This document shows, in pieces, positions 1 through 7,403 of a DNA stretch of 60,896 bases. Source of the DNA: an uncultured Candidatus Saccharibacteria bacterium (GTDB taxonomy: Bacteria > Patescibacteriota > Saccharimonadia > Saccharimonadales > Saccharimonadaceae); contig CARBES010000002.1 in the NCBI GenBank assembly GCA_948944455.1, forward strand, positions 1-60,896. Reading direction: 5' to 3'. A program made the translations under genes and the position numbers. Position 1 is the stretch's first letter. Each line of letters opens with the position of its first letter. The notes under the pieces are model-generated. The model searched no databases and was not told the DNA's origin. It saw only the letters and a program-made list of their open reading frames with translations.

Positions 1-2
1 AC

Positions 3-425
3 TACTGGGTAGCCAAACTAGCTGATGGGAATTGCTGGATGACACAGAACTTAGCACTAGATATTACAAGAGATGGATTAACCCCAGAACTCTCTGACAT
101 CACTGAGCCTTGGAATAGTCAGAGTGAGTATCCGCCGGAAGAAGCAAAACAGGAGATGCTAGTGAGCGATATTGATAACTCACCTATAGCTACTCATTCG
201 TGGTCAATGAATCGATATATTATTATAGATCCAGACAACGGTTCAGCAGAGTATACTTGCGGAACTAGTAAAAGTAGCCTTGCTGAATGCTCAGAGTATT
301 TTGTGGAGGTTGGAAACCGTAAGCCTTCTAGCCAACCGAACTTTTATTCTGAGAATGGTTCTACTTATGCTGATAATGAATACGATGCACACTATCTGGC
401 CGGTAATCTTTACCAGTGGAACTAG
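3..425 (+). pseudogene. FISUMP-domain surface protein, 5' portion cut by the prophage
   Basis: The reading frame is open from the left edge, so the true start lies outside the window. The protein has the FISUMP (Fibrobacter succinogenes major paralogous domain) signature: the motif WVAKLADGNCWMTQNL, then a variable stretch, then HYLAGNLYQWN, where it stops at TAG 423-425. In intact members this last motif is followed by an Ala/Gly/Thr-rich linker and the ICPKGWQLP motif. Exactly those resume in frame at 24462, so one gene has been split by the integrated element. FISUMP proteins are usually secreted or surface-exposed; the biochemical role is unknown. The stop codon is supplied by phage DNA. 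Confidence 0.85.
415..421. other. attL core
   Basis: AGTGGAA is identical to 24462-24468. It covers the Trp-Asn codons of the FISUMP motif YQWN, so the element targets a conserved protein-coding motif rather than a tRNA gene. The actual crossover could lie anywhere in these 7 bp. Confidence 0.75.
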
Positions 426-457
426 TTAACCGCGACCCCTGTATAGAGCTTAAGGCT

Positions 458-490
458 AAAGCCCAATGTTAGCGTTAGGGGCTTTGTTCT
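458..490 (+). terminator. Hairpin with T-rich tail inside the left prophage end
   Basis: A 7-bp stem (AAAGCCC 458-464 with GGGCTTT 479-485) is followed by a T-rich stretch. It would stop transcription coming from the truncated FISUMP gene. The right half belongs to a 23-bp sequence repeated at 23905-23927. A weaker hairpin with a TTTTT tail follows at 508-535. Confidence 0.5.
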
Positions 491-498
491 AGTTCGAT
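476..498 (+). repeat. 23-bp direct repeat, left copy
   Basis: Identical to 23905-23927 and in the same orientation, lying about 55 bp inside attL. It may be an arm-type integrase site or a shared terminator half; the sequence cannot decide. Confidence 0.6.
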
Positions 499-599
499 AA
501 AAGACGAACCCCGACGCGAAAAGTCGGCGGTTTTTCAACGCCCCGCATTAACGACTAGTTGGGCGCATTTACAAATTGAACTATTGCTTATTTTAAGAC

Positions 600-706
600 C
601 ACGCGAGCTAGAGCGGAGATCGGCGCGCCTTTGGCGTCCGCCGTCCTCCGCTCTGCCGCGTGGCAATTCACGAAGCGGGCGAGGCGAAGCCTCCGCCCGC
701 GGAGTG
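600..706. repeat. GC-rich mini-hairpin repeat of the phage
   Basis: Strongly GC-rich stretch built from short stems closed by GAA-type loops, for example AGGCGAAGCCT. It belongs to the element-wide repeat family also seen at 2121-2330, 5223-5645, 5990-6073, 10297-10377, 15715-16030 and 22226-22289. Open frames across it are low-complexity (Arg/Ala/Ser) and I do not call them genes. The rest of 426-811 shows no gene. Confidence 0.6.
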
Positions 707-811
707 ATTTTTGTGGCTCATTCCGTCTATGCTTCGGCGGTTGGCTTTGTAGTGTTTATGTTTAGGCGCAAAAAATACGCAAAGAATCTCCATTTTACCC
801 CTGAAAATGTA

Positions 812-840
812 TTGTTTTTATACGGCGTTCGTGCTATAAT
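812..840 (+). promoter_or_regulatory. Promoter for the left phage gene cluster
   Basis: TTGTTT (812-817), a 17-bp spacer and TATAAT (835-840) lie 37 bp upstream of the first ATG. The 21 bp at 820-840 recur with one mismatch in the minus-strand promoter at 24312-24332 at the other end of the element. A shared regulator is a reasonable inference. Confidence 0.75.
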
Positions 841-877
841 TAAAGAGTAAAGATATTACATTAAACAGGAGTAAAAC

Positions 878-1036
878 ATGGTAAAGAATACCAAAAACCA
901 GCGCAAAAAATGCGCAAAACCGACACTCTACAAAACCCCGCGGGGCGACTTCATGGCAGATATGGGCGACGGCCGCATTATGCCTATTATTAGCGTAGGC
1001 GTCAATGAATATGAGGAGGGCGAAGAAAATGCTTAA
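878..1036 (+). CDS. Small basic phage protein, 52 aa
   Basis: The ATG at 878 follows an AGGAG ribosome-binding site at 867-871 and is the first gene after the promoter at 812-840. The product begins MVKNTKNQRKKCAKP and is Lys/Arg-rich at the N-terminus with an acidic C-terminus. The stop at 1034-1036 overlaps the next ATG at 1029, which implies translational coupling. I recognise no family; position suggests an early regulatory or DNA-binding role, which is inference. Confidence 0.7.
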   Translation: MVKNTKNQRKKCAKPTLYKTPRGDFMADMGDGRIMPIISVGVNEYEEGEENA

Positions 1037-1349
1037 ACTCCACGAAATCCCCGATCTATTCACTGACCTCGCTACCATCTATGAGGCGCCCGCTTACCAG
1101 CTCCAGTTTATCGGGGCAGGCACTAGCTGCGACATTTATGCGCGAAGCATTGAGGAGCTGTTTGGTGCTTTTGCGCTCATTCGTGATAACTATATTATCA
1201 AGAACGGCGAGCAGAAATTGCGCTTCTATCGGCTCACTGATAGCGACGGCTGGCGAGGTCTTGGCGGACTATATGGAGCAGACATCGAACGCGAGGGGCT
1301 AGGTTTCGGCGAGTTTCGGGCGCTATTGGAGGGGACTGAAAATGATTAG
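1029..1349 (+). CDS. Hypothetical early phage protein, 106 aa
   Basis: I chose the ATG at 1029 because a GAGGAGG site precedes it at 1011-1017 and it overlaps the end of the previous gene; an in-frame ATG at 1005 lacks such a site. The protein starts MLKLHEIPDLFTDLAT, is acidic, and ends EFRALLEGTEND. Its end overlaps the next gene by 8 bp, so it sits in a tight operon. No domain recognised. Confidence 0.75.
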   Translation: MLKLHEIPDLFTDLATIYEAPAYQLQFIGAGTSCDIYARSIEELFGAFALIRDNYIIKNGEQKLRFYRLTDSDGWRGLGGLYGADIEREGLGFGEFRALLEGTEND

Positions 1350-1890
1350 CGCATGGGATAGAGGCGTGCGAGAATACGCCGAAGAACTACTAGAAAAGGC
1401 GCGCGAAAACGGCATCGAGGGGACGCCAACGGCGAAGCAACTTCTCAACGGCGCTGCGAATTGGCAAGAATATAGTTTCGCGGGCTGTTCGCTACTTCGC
1501 GACTGCGACATCTGCGCCCGCCTTGCTACTCCATCGGAGCAACGCATGAAGAAGAACGGCGAATTTCCGCCGAATAAACGCGAAACTTGGCTCGATGTTC
1601 AGGCTCGCGCTCTCCGTCAGGCGTGCGCACTGATTATCGGCGGGGAGTTCAACGAGAACACGAACCTCGACGCTATCAAGGAGAACAAAAAGTTTCCTGC
1701 GCATAGGTTTCGGGCGGTCGTCGGCTTCAAGAACCATCCCGCAAAAATTGCGTATTTCATGGCGCAATATCGGGCGAAAGAATGGGCGGAGCAAGCCCGC
1801 GAAGTCGCGGGCGATCGCTTCGCAGGCTACCAGATAACCGAACGCATTGGCGAACACAACTATATCTACAAGGAAGGACGACAACGATGA
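1342..1890 (+). CDS. Conserved hypothetical protein of phages and mobile elements, 182 aa
   Basis: The central segment (NWQEYSFAGCSLLRDCDICARL, then TPSEQRMKKNGEFPPN, then TWLDVQARALRQA) matches a family I know from Firmicutes phages and conjugative elements, where the same blocks occur as 'YSxGGCALIYDxDIAxRLCTPSE' and 'WLDVQARAL'. Its function is unknown. Here the family-like part is followed by about 70 extra residues rich in Lys, Arg and Tyr. The gene overlaps both neighbours (8 bp and 4 bp), so it is co-translated. TGA is used as the stop. Confidence 0.8.
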   Translation: MISAWDRGVREYAEELLEKARENGIEGTPTAKQLLNGAANWQEYSFAGCSLLRDCDICARLATPSEQRMKKNGEFPPNKRETWLDVQARALRQACALIIGGEFNENTNLDAIKENKKFPAHRFRAVVGFKNHPAKIAYFMAQYRAKEWAEQAREVAGDRFAGYQITERIGEHNYIYKEGRQR

Positions 1891-2120
1891 AAAACAATCT
1901 CTATAACCCCGACGAGCTAACCGACGCCGATAAACGCGTATATGTAAAACATCCGACCGAGGCACCAATCTACGAGCCGATTTATTACGCGACGCGCAAT
2001 ATACACACTGGCCGAATTACAATCTTCGGGAGTGAGGGCAAGCGCGACTATCTCGGCTACACGAGCAGGCAAGCCATCAAGCACTATCGCGCATTAGCAG
2101 AACGACACGCCACAATTTAA
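1887..2120 (+). CDS. Hypothetical phage protein, 77 aa
   Basis: The ATG at 1887 overlaps the preceding TGA (ATGA) and has AAGGAAGGA at 1870-1878. The product starts MKNNLYNPDELTDADKRVYV and has a Tyr/Thr-rich middle. It is the last gene of the first operon, followed by GC-rich repeat DNA. No family recognised. Confidence 0.75.
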   Translation: MKNNLYNPDELTDADKRVYVKHPTEAPIYEPIYYATRNIHTGRITIFGSEGKRDYLGYTSRQAIKHYRALAERHATI

Positions 2121-2330
2121 CGCCGAGCGGTTCGGCGGGGGCGGGGCGCAAGCCCCGCACCGCCAACCCCACAGGCAGGGCGGGACGAAAAAGCCAAAAC
2201 CGAGGCGACCCACCCCCACCAAACCGCTTACGCACAAAATCTCTGCTGCGGGAGATAGAAGAACCCCAGCGGACGCACAAGGAGCGAAGTCAAGCGAGCG
2301 AAGCGACCTTGACTGAACTCCGCGCACGCT
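2121..2330. repeat. GC-rich mini-hairpin repeat block
   Basis: About 210 bp of GC-rich intergenic sequence with nested stems such as GGGGCGCAAGCCCC and AGCGAGCGAAGCGACC. It is similar in style to the other phage blocks. The open frames here are repeat artefacts. Confidence 0.6.
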
Positions 2331-2381
2331 ATAATCTATCCCCTCCCGCAGACAGAGATCTAAAATACTATGAAAAATGAG

Positions 2382-2404
2382 CAGAGCTACGGCTCTGTTT
2401 TTTG
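2382..2404 (+). terminator. Rho-independent terminator
   Basis: CAGAGC (2382-2387), a short loop and GCTCTG (2392-2397) run straight into a T-run. It closes the first phage operon and precedes the next gene start at 2431. Confidence 0.8.
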
Positions 2405-2430
2405 TTATCTAACCTACTGAAAGGAGGCAA

Positions 2431-2745
2431 ATGCCAAATATAAATCAAGCCAAATTCAAACCTCAAATTCGTCATATCGGCGAGCTTACTCTGATATTCC
2501 GAGATAAACACACTATTATCGCAACTTATGGGAGCACTAGTTTAGTATTTCATCGCTGGTTTGACCGCGGAATGGGCGATTATGCCGAGAAATGGAAACC
2601 CTTTGCGCGTGCGCTTAAGGAACAGCGCCTTACCGATCTTTCGGACTTACGACGGCTTGCTCTGAAATATAGTATTTCGTGTCAAAGCTATGCGGGAGGG
2701 TTGAGCTTACCAACTGATATTGAAGAAATTAAGGAGAAACAATGA
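2431..2745 (+). CDS. Hypothetical phage protein, 104 aa
   Basis: The ATG at 2431 follows AAAGGAGG at 2420-2427, a strong site. The protein starts MPNINQAKFKPQIRHIGELT; no family is recognised. Its TGA stop overlaps the start of the RusA-like gene (ATGATG). It opens the packaging operon that continues through the terminase genes. Confidence 0.75.
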   Translation: MPNINQAKFKPQIRHIGELTLIFRDKHTIIATYGSTSLVFHRWFDRGMGDYAEKWKPFARALKEQRLTDLSDLRRLALKYSISCQSYAGGLSLPTDIEEIKEKQ

Positions 2746-3161
2746 TGATTAGCCAATTACAGCTTAACTATAAAGGCGTAGTGATTAGCAAAAAGAATAG
2801 CAAGATTATTCGTAAGGATCGTCGGACTGGCAGGAATTATATCACCAGCAATGACGCCGCCAAACGCAATGAAGCCGACATGATATGGAGCTTCAAGGAG
2901 CAATTAGCAGGCGCTTTTACTGCCGAGGACTTGTGCCCTTGTAGCGTCGCCGTAACGATTTATGAACCTGACGCTCATCGACGCGACCTCGATAATCAAC
3001 TAACCTCTATTCTGGACGCTTTGGTGCGAGCTGGCGTGATTACCGACGATAGCAACGCCAATGTTTATGGCGTGAGCGTGCGATATGGCGGTATTGACCG
3101 AGAGAACCCACGAGCTGATATTGTCATCACTAAAGAGAGCGAGGGTGCTATATGCCAATAA
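2742..3161 (+). CDS. rusA: RusA-family Holliday junction endonuclease
   Basis: The hallmark of RusA-type resolvases is present: RRDLDNQLTSILDALVRAG followed by VITDDS, the aspartate-rich active-site block in which the RusA family coordinates metal. At 139 aa it has typical length. These enzymes cut four-way junctions and other branches, and phages use them to debranch DNA before packaging; the position directly upstream of terminase fits that role. It overlaps both neighbours (ATGATG start, 10-bp overlap with the next gene). Either ATG 2742 or 2745 could be used. Confidence 0.88.
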   Translation: MMISQLQLNYKGVVISKKNSKIIRKDRRTGRNYITSNDAAKRNEADMIWSFKEQLAGAFTAEDLCPCSVAVTIYEPDAHRRDLDNQLTSILDALVRAGVITDDSNANVYGVSVRYGGIDRENPRADIVITKESEGAICQ

Positions 3162-3658
3162 AACGGAGCAAGCAGGCGAAAAACCTGCGTAAAGTCGTAA
3201 AGAGAAAAATAGCCACAAAGCAGGCTAACAAAAACGGCGTTAGCCCGATTTCTGGAGTGGCTCCGCCAGCTGATAAACAATTTGGTAAGGCTGGTGGCAA
3301 CCCTCGCCACAATGGGGCGTGGAAGAAAGAAGATACTTTGCGTTTCAAACTTCAACAGGTGGCGAAGTTAGATAAAGACGAGCTGTCCGTTCTGCTGGAT
3401 GATAAAGAGACCGGAGAATATGAGAAAAGTGTGGCGCGTATTTTACTAGACATCGCCGAGCCACAAAATCAACTAACTGCCGAGGAACGCTGGCGTATTC
3501 TCAATGGTCTGACTAATCAAGATAGCGGAATGCCAAAGCAGCAAGTAGATCAGACTAACTACGAGGCGCCGATACCATTATCTCCGCGCCAGATTATTAC
3601 AGAGCCTCGCGCCAAAGCGACACGAGCAACCAAGAAAACTACCAAGAAGAAAAAGTAA
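3152..3658 (+). CDS. terS: Putative terminase small subunit
   Basis: A 168-aa protein with Lys/Arg-rich ends (begins MPIKRSKQAKNLRKVVKRK, ends in a run of Thr/Lys), a Gly/Asn/His segment GKAGGNPRHNGAWKKED, and a helical acidic middle. I assign it by position: its last base is the first base of the large terminase ATG at 3658, the usual place for the DNA-recognition subunit. The sequence alone does not prove the family. Confidence 0.55.
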   Translation: MPIKRSKQAKNLRKVVKRKIATKQANKNGVSPISGVAPPADKQFGKAGGNPRHNGAWKKEDTLRFKLQQVAKLDKDELSVLLDDKETGEYEKSVARILLDIAEPQNQLTAEERWRILNGLTNQDSGMPKQQVDQTNYEAPIPLSPRQIITEPRAKATRATKKTTKKKK

Positions 3659-4833
3659 TGCTTCAAGATACTACGGCACTCAAAAAGATAGAGGCGATGT
3701 CGGCACGCATAAATATCATTCAGGGCGGAGCGCGGGCTGGTAAGACGACGGCGATGGTAATACATCTCTGCGACCTGTCTTTTGCTGTGCGTGATAAGAT
3801 TATTAGCGTAGTATCTGATACTTACCCTAATCTGGAAAAGGGCGTGATACGCGACTGGGAGAAGTTGCTCAAACGCCATAATTACGAGCAGCTGTTCATT
3901 CAGAATAAAGTTAAGCATACCTGGACGAACAAAGTAACTGGCACTATTGTCGAGTTCTTTTCCTGCGAGGCGGACGACGCCCTTGGTGCTGGTCGTGATT
4001 ATTTATTTATCAACGAGGCATACCGCGTTCCCTATGCGACATTCGACCAGCTCATGCTCCGCACTGAAGTCATGGCATGGCTAGACTTCAACCCGATAAA
4101 CGAGTTCTGGGTCCATACCGAAGTAATGAAGAAACGGACGGACTGGGAGTTTGAAAAACTAACCTATCAAGATAATGAGGGGCTACCGCCGTCTATTCTC
4201 GCTGATTTGCTCCAGCATAGAGGCGACGGCACGAGTAACTGGTGGCGGGTTTATGGGCTGGGAGAAATTGGTGCACTAGAGGGCAATGTATATCGTGGCT
4301 GGGTCTGTCATGATACTTACAAAGGTATCTCAATGTCATTGAAGCGTTACGGCGTCGATTTTGGCTATAATGATCCGACAACCATTATGGCAATTCACGA
4401 GGACGAGAACCGAGAAATCTACCTCAAAACTAAACTCTACCAGAGTTTTCTCACTAGCAAAGAAATCGTGAAACGAGCTGTAGCAATTAACGCCGAAGCC
4501 GAGGGGCTGTTCGTCTGCGATAACGCCAAGCCAGAGATGATTAAAGACCTCCAAGAGGCAGGCTTACGCGCAATTCCTTGCGATAAATCGGCTTCTGGTA
4601 AGGTAAATGGTAAGCTGTATAATATCAACCTCGTCCAAGAGCGTAAGGTTCATTATCTCGCCGAGGACAAAGACCTAGAGCGCGAATACTTAACCTATGG
4701 CTGGCGTGTGAAGAAATCTACTGGCAAGACTATCGACGAGCCGCAGGATGGTAACGACCACGCGCTAGACGCCATTGCCTACGCGATACGCGATATGGAG
4801 CGAAAACCTCTGCGATACGCAGGGGTCAGGTAG
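3658..4833 (+). CDS. terL: Terminase large subunit
   Basis: Packaging ATPase-nuclease of 391 aa. Walker A is GGARAGKT at residues 23-30, Walker B is YLFINEA at about 115-121, and a coupling-type motif DFNPINEFW follows near 143. The nuclease half starts with GVDFGYNDPT (first metal Asp near 234) and ends with a GNDHALDAIAYA motif holding the last acidic pair. This is the Terminase_3/PBSX-like type that pumps DNA into proheads. Its 3' end overlaps a convergent minus-strand gene by 69 bp. Confidence 0.93.
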   Translation: MLQDTTALKKIEAMSARINIIQGGARAGKTTAMVIHLCDLSFAVRDKIISVVSDTYPNLEKGVIRDWEKLLKRHNYEQLFIQNKVKHTWTNKVTGTIVEFFSCEADDALGAGRDYLFINEAYRVPYATFDQLMLRTEVMAWLDFNPINEFWVHTEVMKKRTDWEFEKLTYQDNEGLPPSILADLLQHRGDGTSNWWRVYGLGEIGALEGNVYRGWVCHDTYKGISMSLKRYGVDFGYNDPTTIMAIHEDENREIYLKTKLYQSFLTSKEIVKRAVAINAEAEGLFVCDNAKPEMIKDLQEAGLRAIPCDKSASGKVNGKLYNINLVQERKVHYLAEDKDLEREYLTYGWRVKKSTGKTIDEPQDGNDHALDAIAYAIRDMERKPLRYAGVR

Positions 4834-5190
4834 TGATAATACCTCTAATATGTTCGTCCAAGTAGTTTTTGCTTCTCTTTGAGAAAAAACTGGCGACTTC
4901 TTGCTAATACCGTAATGCCAGTTTAGCTCATTGGGATCATATGGTTCATAACCACATTTCATCATGGCGTCCTTGAACATATTATTCGTGAGGTAAAAGC
5001 CATTTTCGCCATGCTCAAACTTATGCTTCAAGCCATAACTAGATATATCTTGTAAGACGGTCTTTCGGGGGAGTAAGTTTTGGCAAATCCAATTAAGGAG
5101 TGTATCTTGCTTCTCTTTAGGTAATGCCGAGATTAGCTCATCATCAACAGCGCCGTTTTCATTAGTGTATGGACGACCATTCTTTATCAT
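4765..5190 (-). CDS. Conserved hypothetical mobile-element protein
   Basis: The block SSYGLKHKFEHGENGFYLTN, then FKDAMMKCGYEP, then NELNWHYGISKKSP matches a protein family known to me from Firmicutes phages and integrative elements, usually found with the family of 1342-1890. Function unknown. I chose ATG 5190 (MIKNGRPYTN) because GGAGG and AAGGA lie just before it; a TATAAT on the minus strand at about 5217-5222 gives a promoter. The frame runs on over the 3' end of the terminase gene, so the C-terminal 20 or so residues may be a read-on tail. Confidence 0.75.
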   Translation of the reverse strand: MIKNGRPYTNENGAVDDELISALPKEKQDTLLNWICQNLLPRKTVLQDISSYGLKHKFEHGENGFYLTNNMFKDAMMKCGYEPYDPNELNWHYGISKKSPVFSQREAKTTWTNILEVLSLPDPCVSQRFSLHIAYRVGNGV

Positions 5191-5222
5191 CCTTAAAACC
5201 TCCATTACGATACTTACTATTA

Positions 5223-5645
5223 TACTCTACGAGCTGTCAGGCTCAAAGCGTAGCCAGTATGGCGGATGAGGCGTAGGCTGTGGCGAAGACGAGGGCAAAG
5301 AGGGGCGCGAGTAGGCTAGGCGAGCGCCCCGTCCCCGCTCCTGAAGCAAGCCGACGGCGCAAAGCGACGATCGGCGAAGCGTCCGCGATAGCGGGCAGGG
5401 CGGGGCTAAACCCGAAGTCCGAAGCCAAAGACAAGCCGAACGAGGCTCACGGCTTATGATAAGGGCAACTGCGCCTTGCGCTAGGGATAGCAGCGAAATG
5501 CCGAGGAAAGCGAGCGAAACTGACCGCTTGCGGGCAAGTTTCAGAGCGACGCAGGCAGAGAGTGGCGAAGCCACGATACCAAGCGAGCGTCCTTGGCTTG
5601 GAGCGAATAGCCCGACGGCGTAGCCGTAGCGCCCGATAAGTGATT
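5223..5645. repeat. Large GC-rich mini-hairpin repeat block
   Basis: The longest intergenic repeat of the element, about 420 bp. It is packed with short perfect stems closed by GAA, GTA or GCA loops, such as GTGGCGAAGCCAC and ACGGCGTAGCCGT. Words like GAGCGAA and GCGAAGC recur. Long open frames on both strands are low-complexity and rejected as genes. Confidence 0.65.
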
Positions 5646-5663
5646 ATGGTATAATGGTTGCAA

Positions 5664-5966
5664 ATGAGAAAACCTACTATAAAACTTTTGATTAAGCGCT
5701 TGTCTTATGAGGCGGAAGTCGTAGATAAGTGGAAGCACATTGCGCCCCGCTACGGCGAGGAGAATACTGCGGAGATTAAAGAGTATCTGCCAGCCGACCC
5801 ATTTCTGCTTTATGACTACAAGTGTTTAATGCTTATTCACGAGGAAGGACATTCCAAAGAAGAAGCCATTGCTATCGCTGACGATATGAAGCCTGACGAC
5901 TGGTATGAGGTGTGGTTAGACCTCAAGAAAATGCTTGATAATACCAAAAAGGACGCTGGTTTATAG
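5664..5966 (+). CDS. Hypothetical phage protein, 100 aa, probably leaderless
   Basis: TATAAT at 5650-5655 lies only 8 nt before ATG 5664, so the message should start almost at the ATG. The product starts MRKPTIKLLIKRLSYEAEVV and is acidic and helical, with an AIADDMKPDDWYEVWLD segment near the C-terminus. No family recognised. It has its own promoter between two GC-rich repeat blocks, so it may be expressed in the lysogen. Confidence 0.7.
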   Translation: MRKPTIKLLIKRLSYEAEVVDKWKHIAPRYGEENTAEIKEYLPADPFLLYDYKCLMLIHEEGHSKEEAIAIADDMKPDDWYEVWLDLKKMLDNTKKDAGL

Positions 5967-5989
5967 GCTGGTGTGGTGCGCTGAGGGGC

Positions 5990-6073
5990 GTTAGCCCCTC
6001 AGCGCGAATAGCGACGACGCGACCGACGAAGCCCCGCGGAACGCGCGGCGAGTGAGGGCGCGGAGGAGTGCTA
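5990..6073. repeat. GC-rich phage repeat, intergenic copy
   Basis: A hairpin (GAGGGGCG..CCCCTC near 5983-6002) is followed by a segment at 6011-6073 that is almost identical to 22227-22289. The same words occur inside the portal-MuF gene near 15720 and 15990. This is a true dispersed repeat, not just shared composition. Confidence 0.75.
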
Positions 6074-6088
6074 GCAAGCAAAAGAAAA

Positions 6089-6550
6089 TTACAACCTTCT
6101 TGCTTTTTGAAAGTAGCCAGCAATCGTGCCTTTCTGTAAAATATGCCCTGACATTGCTCGTAGTAGCCGCTTTTTCGTATGATTTGGCGATAAGTCTAAA
6201 ATAGTGTCTAGCGCGTAAATCGTAAATTGGTAATTATGTTTCTTGGCTACTGGTGGCTTTGGGCCAGCGTACTTATGAAACCCATAAGCAATGCCCTGAA
6301 TAATATCTTCTCTGCTACCGACATCTTCCGGAATTATAGAATTCGCGCCTATATTCCAAGCAACCCAATGTGTGAAGTTTTTGATTGGGTGGCTTAAATC
6401 TTCCAAAATTATTACTAGACTTTTCGTATTAGGTGAAAGATTTTCCAGTTTGAACTCTGGCGATATGTTCTCGCCATACCCAGTATATTTCGCAGGAATT
6501 AGACTACCATTTTCAAAAGTTGTTTCAATTCTTAACTCATCATAGTTCAT
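6089..6550 (-). CDS. YbhB/YbcL-type PEBP (Raf kinase inhibitor-like) protein
   Basis: A 153-aa member of the phosphatidylethanolamine-binding protein fold. The motifs are in order: the NGSLIPAKYTGYGENISPE start, SLVIILEDLSHP (usually D-D-P), HWVAWNI, then a GxxxGxxxY-type GIAYGFHKYAGPKPP block, the YQFTIYALD motif and a C-terminal helix. Bacterial roles are unclear. It is transcribed against the structural genes beside vanZ, which marks it as cargo acquired by the element rather than a virion gene. Confidence 0.88.
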   Translation of the reverse strand: MNYDELRIETTFENGSLIPAKYTGYGENISPEFKLENLSPNTKSLVIILEDLSHPIKNFTHWVAWNIGANSIIPEDVGSREDIIQGIAYGFHKYAGPKPPVAKKHNYQFTIYALDTILDLSPNHTKKRLLRAMSGHILQKGTIAGYFQKARRL

Positions 6551-6585
6551 AGTCAGATTGCTACTCGGTAAATTGTAATTTTTAG

Positions 6586-7104
6586 TTATCTATTTTTTAA
6601 ATAATTTAATATTTTAGTTGTTAATGGTTTAAATATTAAATACATTACATATCCAATGATGCCACCCATTACATTAGTTAACAAATCAGTTATATCTGCT
6701 GACCTAACCCCATTTATTAAAGGTTGTAATAATTCTATACCTAAACTTAATAGAAAAGTATAAAAAGCAATTTTTAATAGTTTCACATTTTCTTTTTTTA
6801 TAAAAGGTACTAAAAATCCAAAAGGAATTGTCATTATTATATTCAATCCTACTTGTCTCATAAAATCACCTCTACTATTTAGAACATCAATAAATGGAAC
6901 TAAATTCATTGAATCATATGGGTGATTAAATATGAATGGTAAAGATGTTATTATCGGCATTAAGGTAAAGAATAATACAAAAGATAAGTATATATACATT
7001 AAAGTATTTACAAGTAGTACATCTCTACCTTCTTCTTTCCATTTTCTATAAAATATCCAAAAATATATTATTATTAAAACTGCAAAATCCACTAACTCTT
7101 TCAT
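6586..7104 (-). CDS. VanZ-family membrane protein
   Basis: A 172-aa protein with about five membrane segments and the VanZ layout: the SLPFIFNHPYDSMNLVPFID loop, the hydrophobic NIIMTIPFGFLVPF stretch, then LGIELLQPLINGVRSADITDLLTNVMGGIIGY. VanZ-like proteins are linked to glycopeptide tolerance and cell-wall processes. The gene is visibly much more AT-rich than its neighbours and uses A/T-ending codons, which suggests recent transfer from a low-GC donor. It is probably cargo, co-transcribed toward the PEBP gene. Confidence 0.9.
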   Translation of the reverse strand: MKELVDFAVLIIIYFWIFYRKWKEEGRDVLLVNTLMYIYLSFVLFFTLMPIITSLPFIFNHPYDSMNLVPFIDVLNSRGDFMRQVGLNIIMTIPFGFLVPFIKKENVKLLKIAFYTFLLSLGIELLQPLINGVRSADITDLLTNVMGGIIGYVMYLIFKPLTTKILNYLKNR

Positions 7105-7403
7105 ATTGTTTTCTCCTCGACAAATTACAATTTGTCTTTATCTAATTATAACATTTTCAGTATTGACACGCGTTCCTGATGGTCGTGAGAATAGAGGCTA
7201 GAGCGTAAGCAGTATCAATGCCTACACTCCGCCAATACATTGAGGAGCAGTAAAGTAAAAGGCTACACTCGTAGTTCTTGTTCAGGAATACTTTACTCTT
7301 AATGTTTGGTGACGGACCACAATGCGCTGGGTTTACCCCAGAGGGTTTACTACCCTTTGTTTTTGTGCGTGGCTTTTCATGAACATTAACTTTAGGACAA
7401 ATT
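7105..7403. other. Gene-free stretch upstream of the capsid gene
   Basis: I see no supported gene here. There are complementary segments (AGTAAAGTA near 7247 with TACTTTACT near 7292; GGGTTTACCCC near 7331), so an RNA structure upstream of the capsid message is possible. In many HK97-like phages the portal gene would sit in this position; here it lies downstream at 13667. Confidence 0.4.

Noticed and set aside
415..421. tRNA gene as the integration site
   Set aside because: No tRNA-like sequence at either junction; the frame of a FISUMP gene is restored instead.
5227..5574. Long open frames in the GC-rich block
   Set aside because: Translations are Ala/Arg/Ser/Pro repeats of the mini-hairpin sequence.
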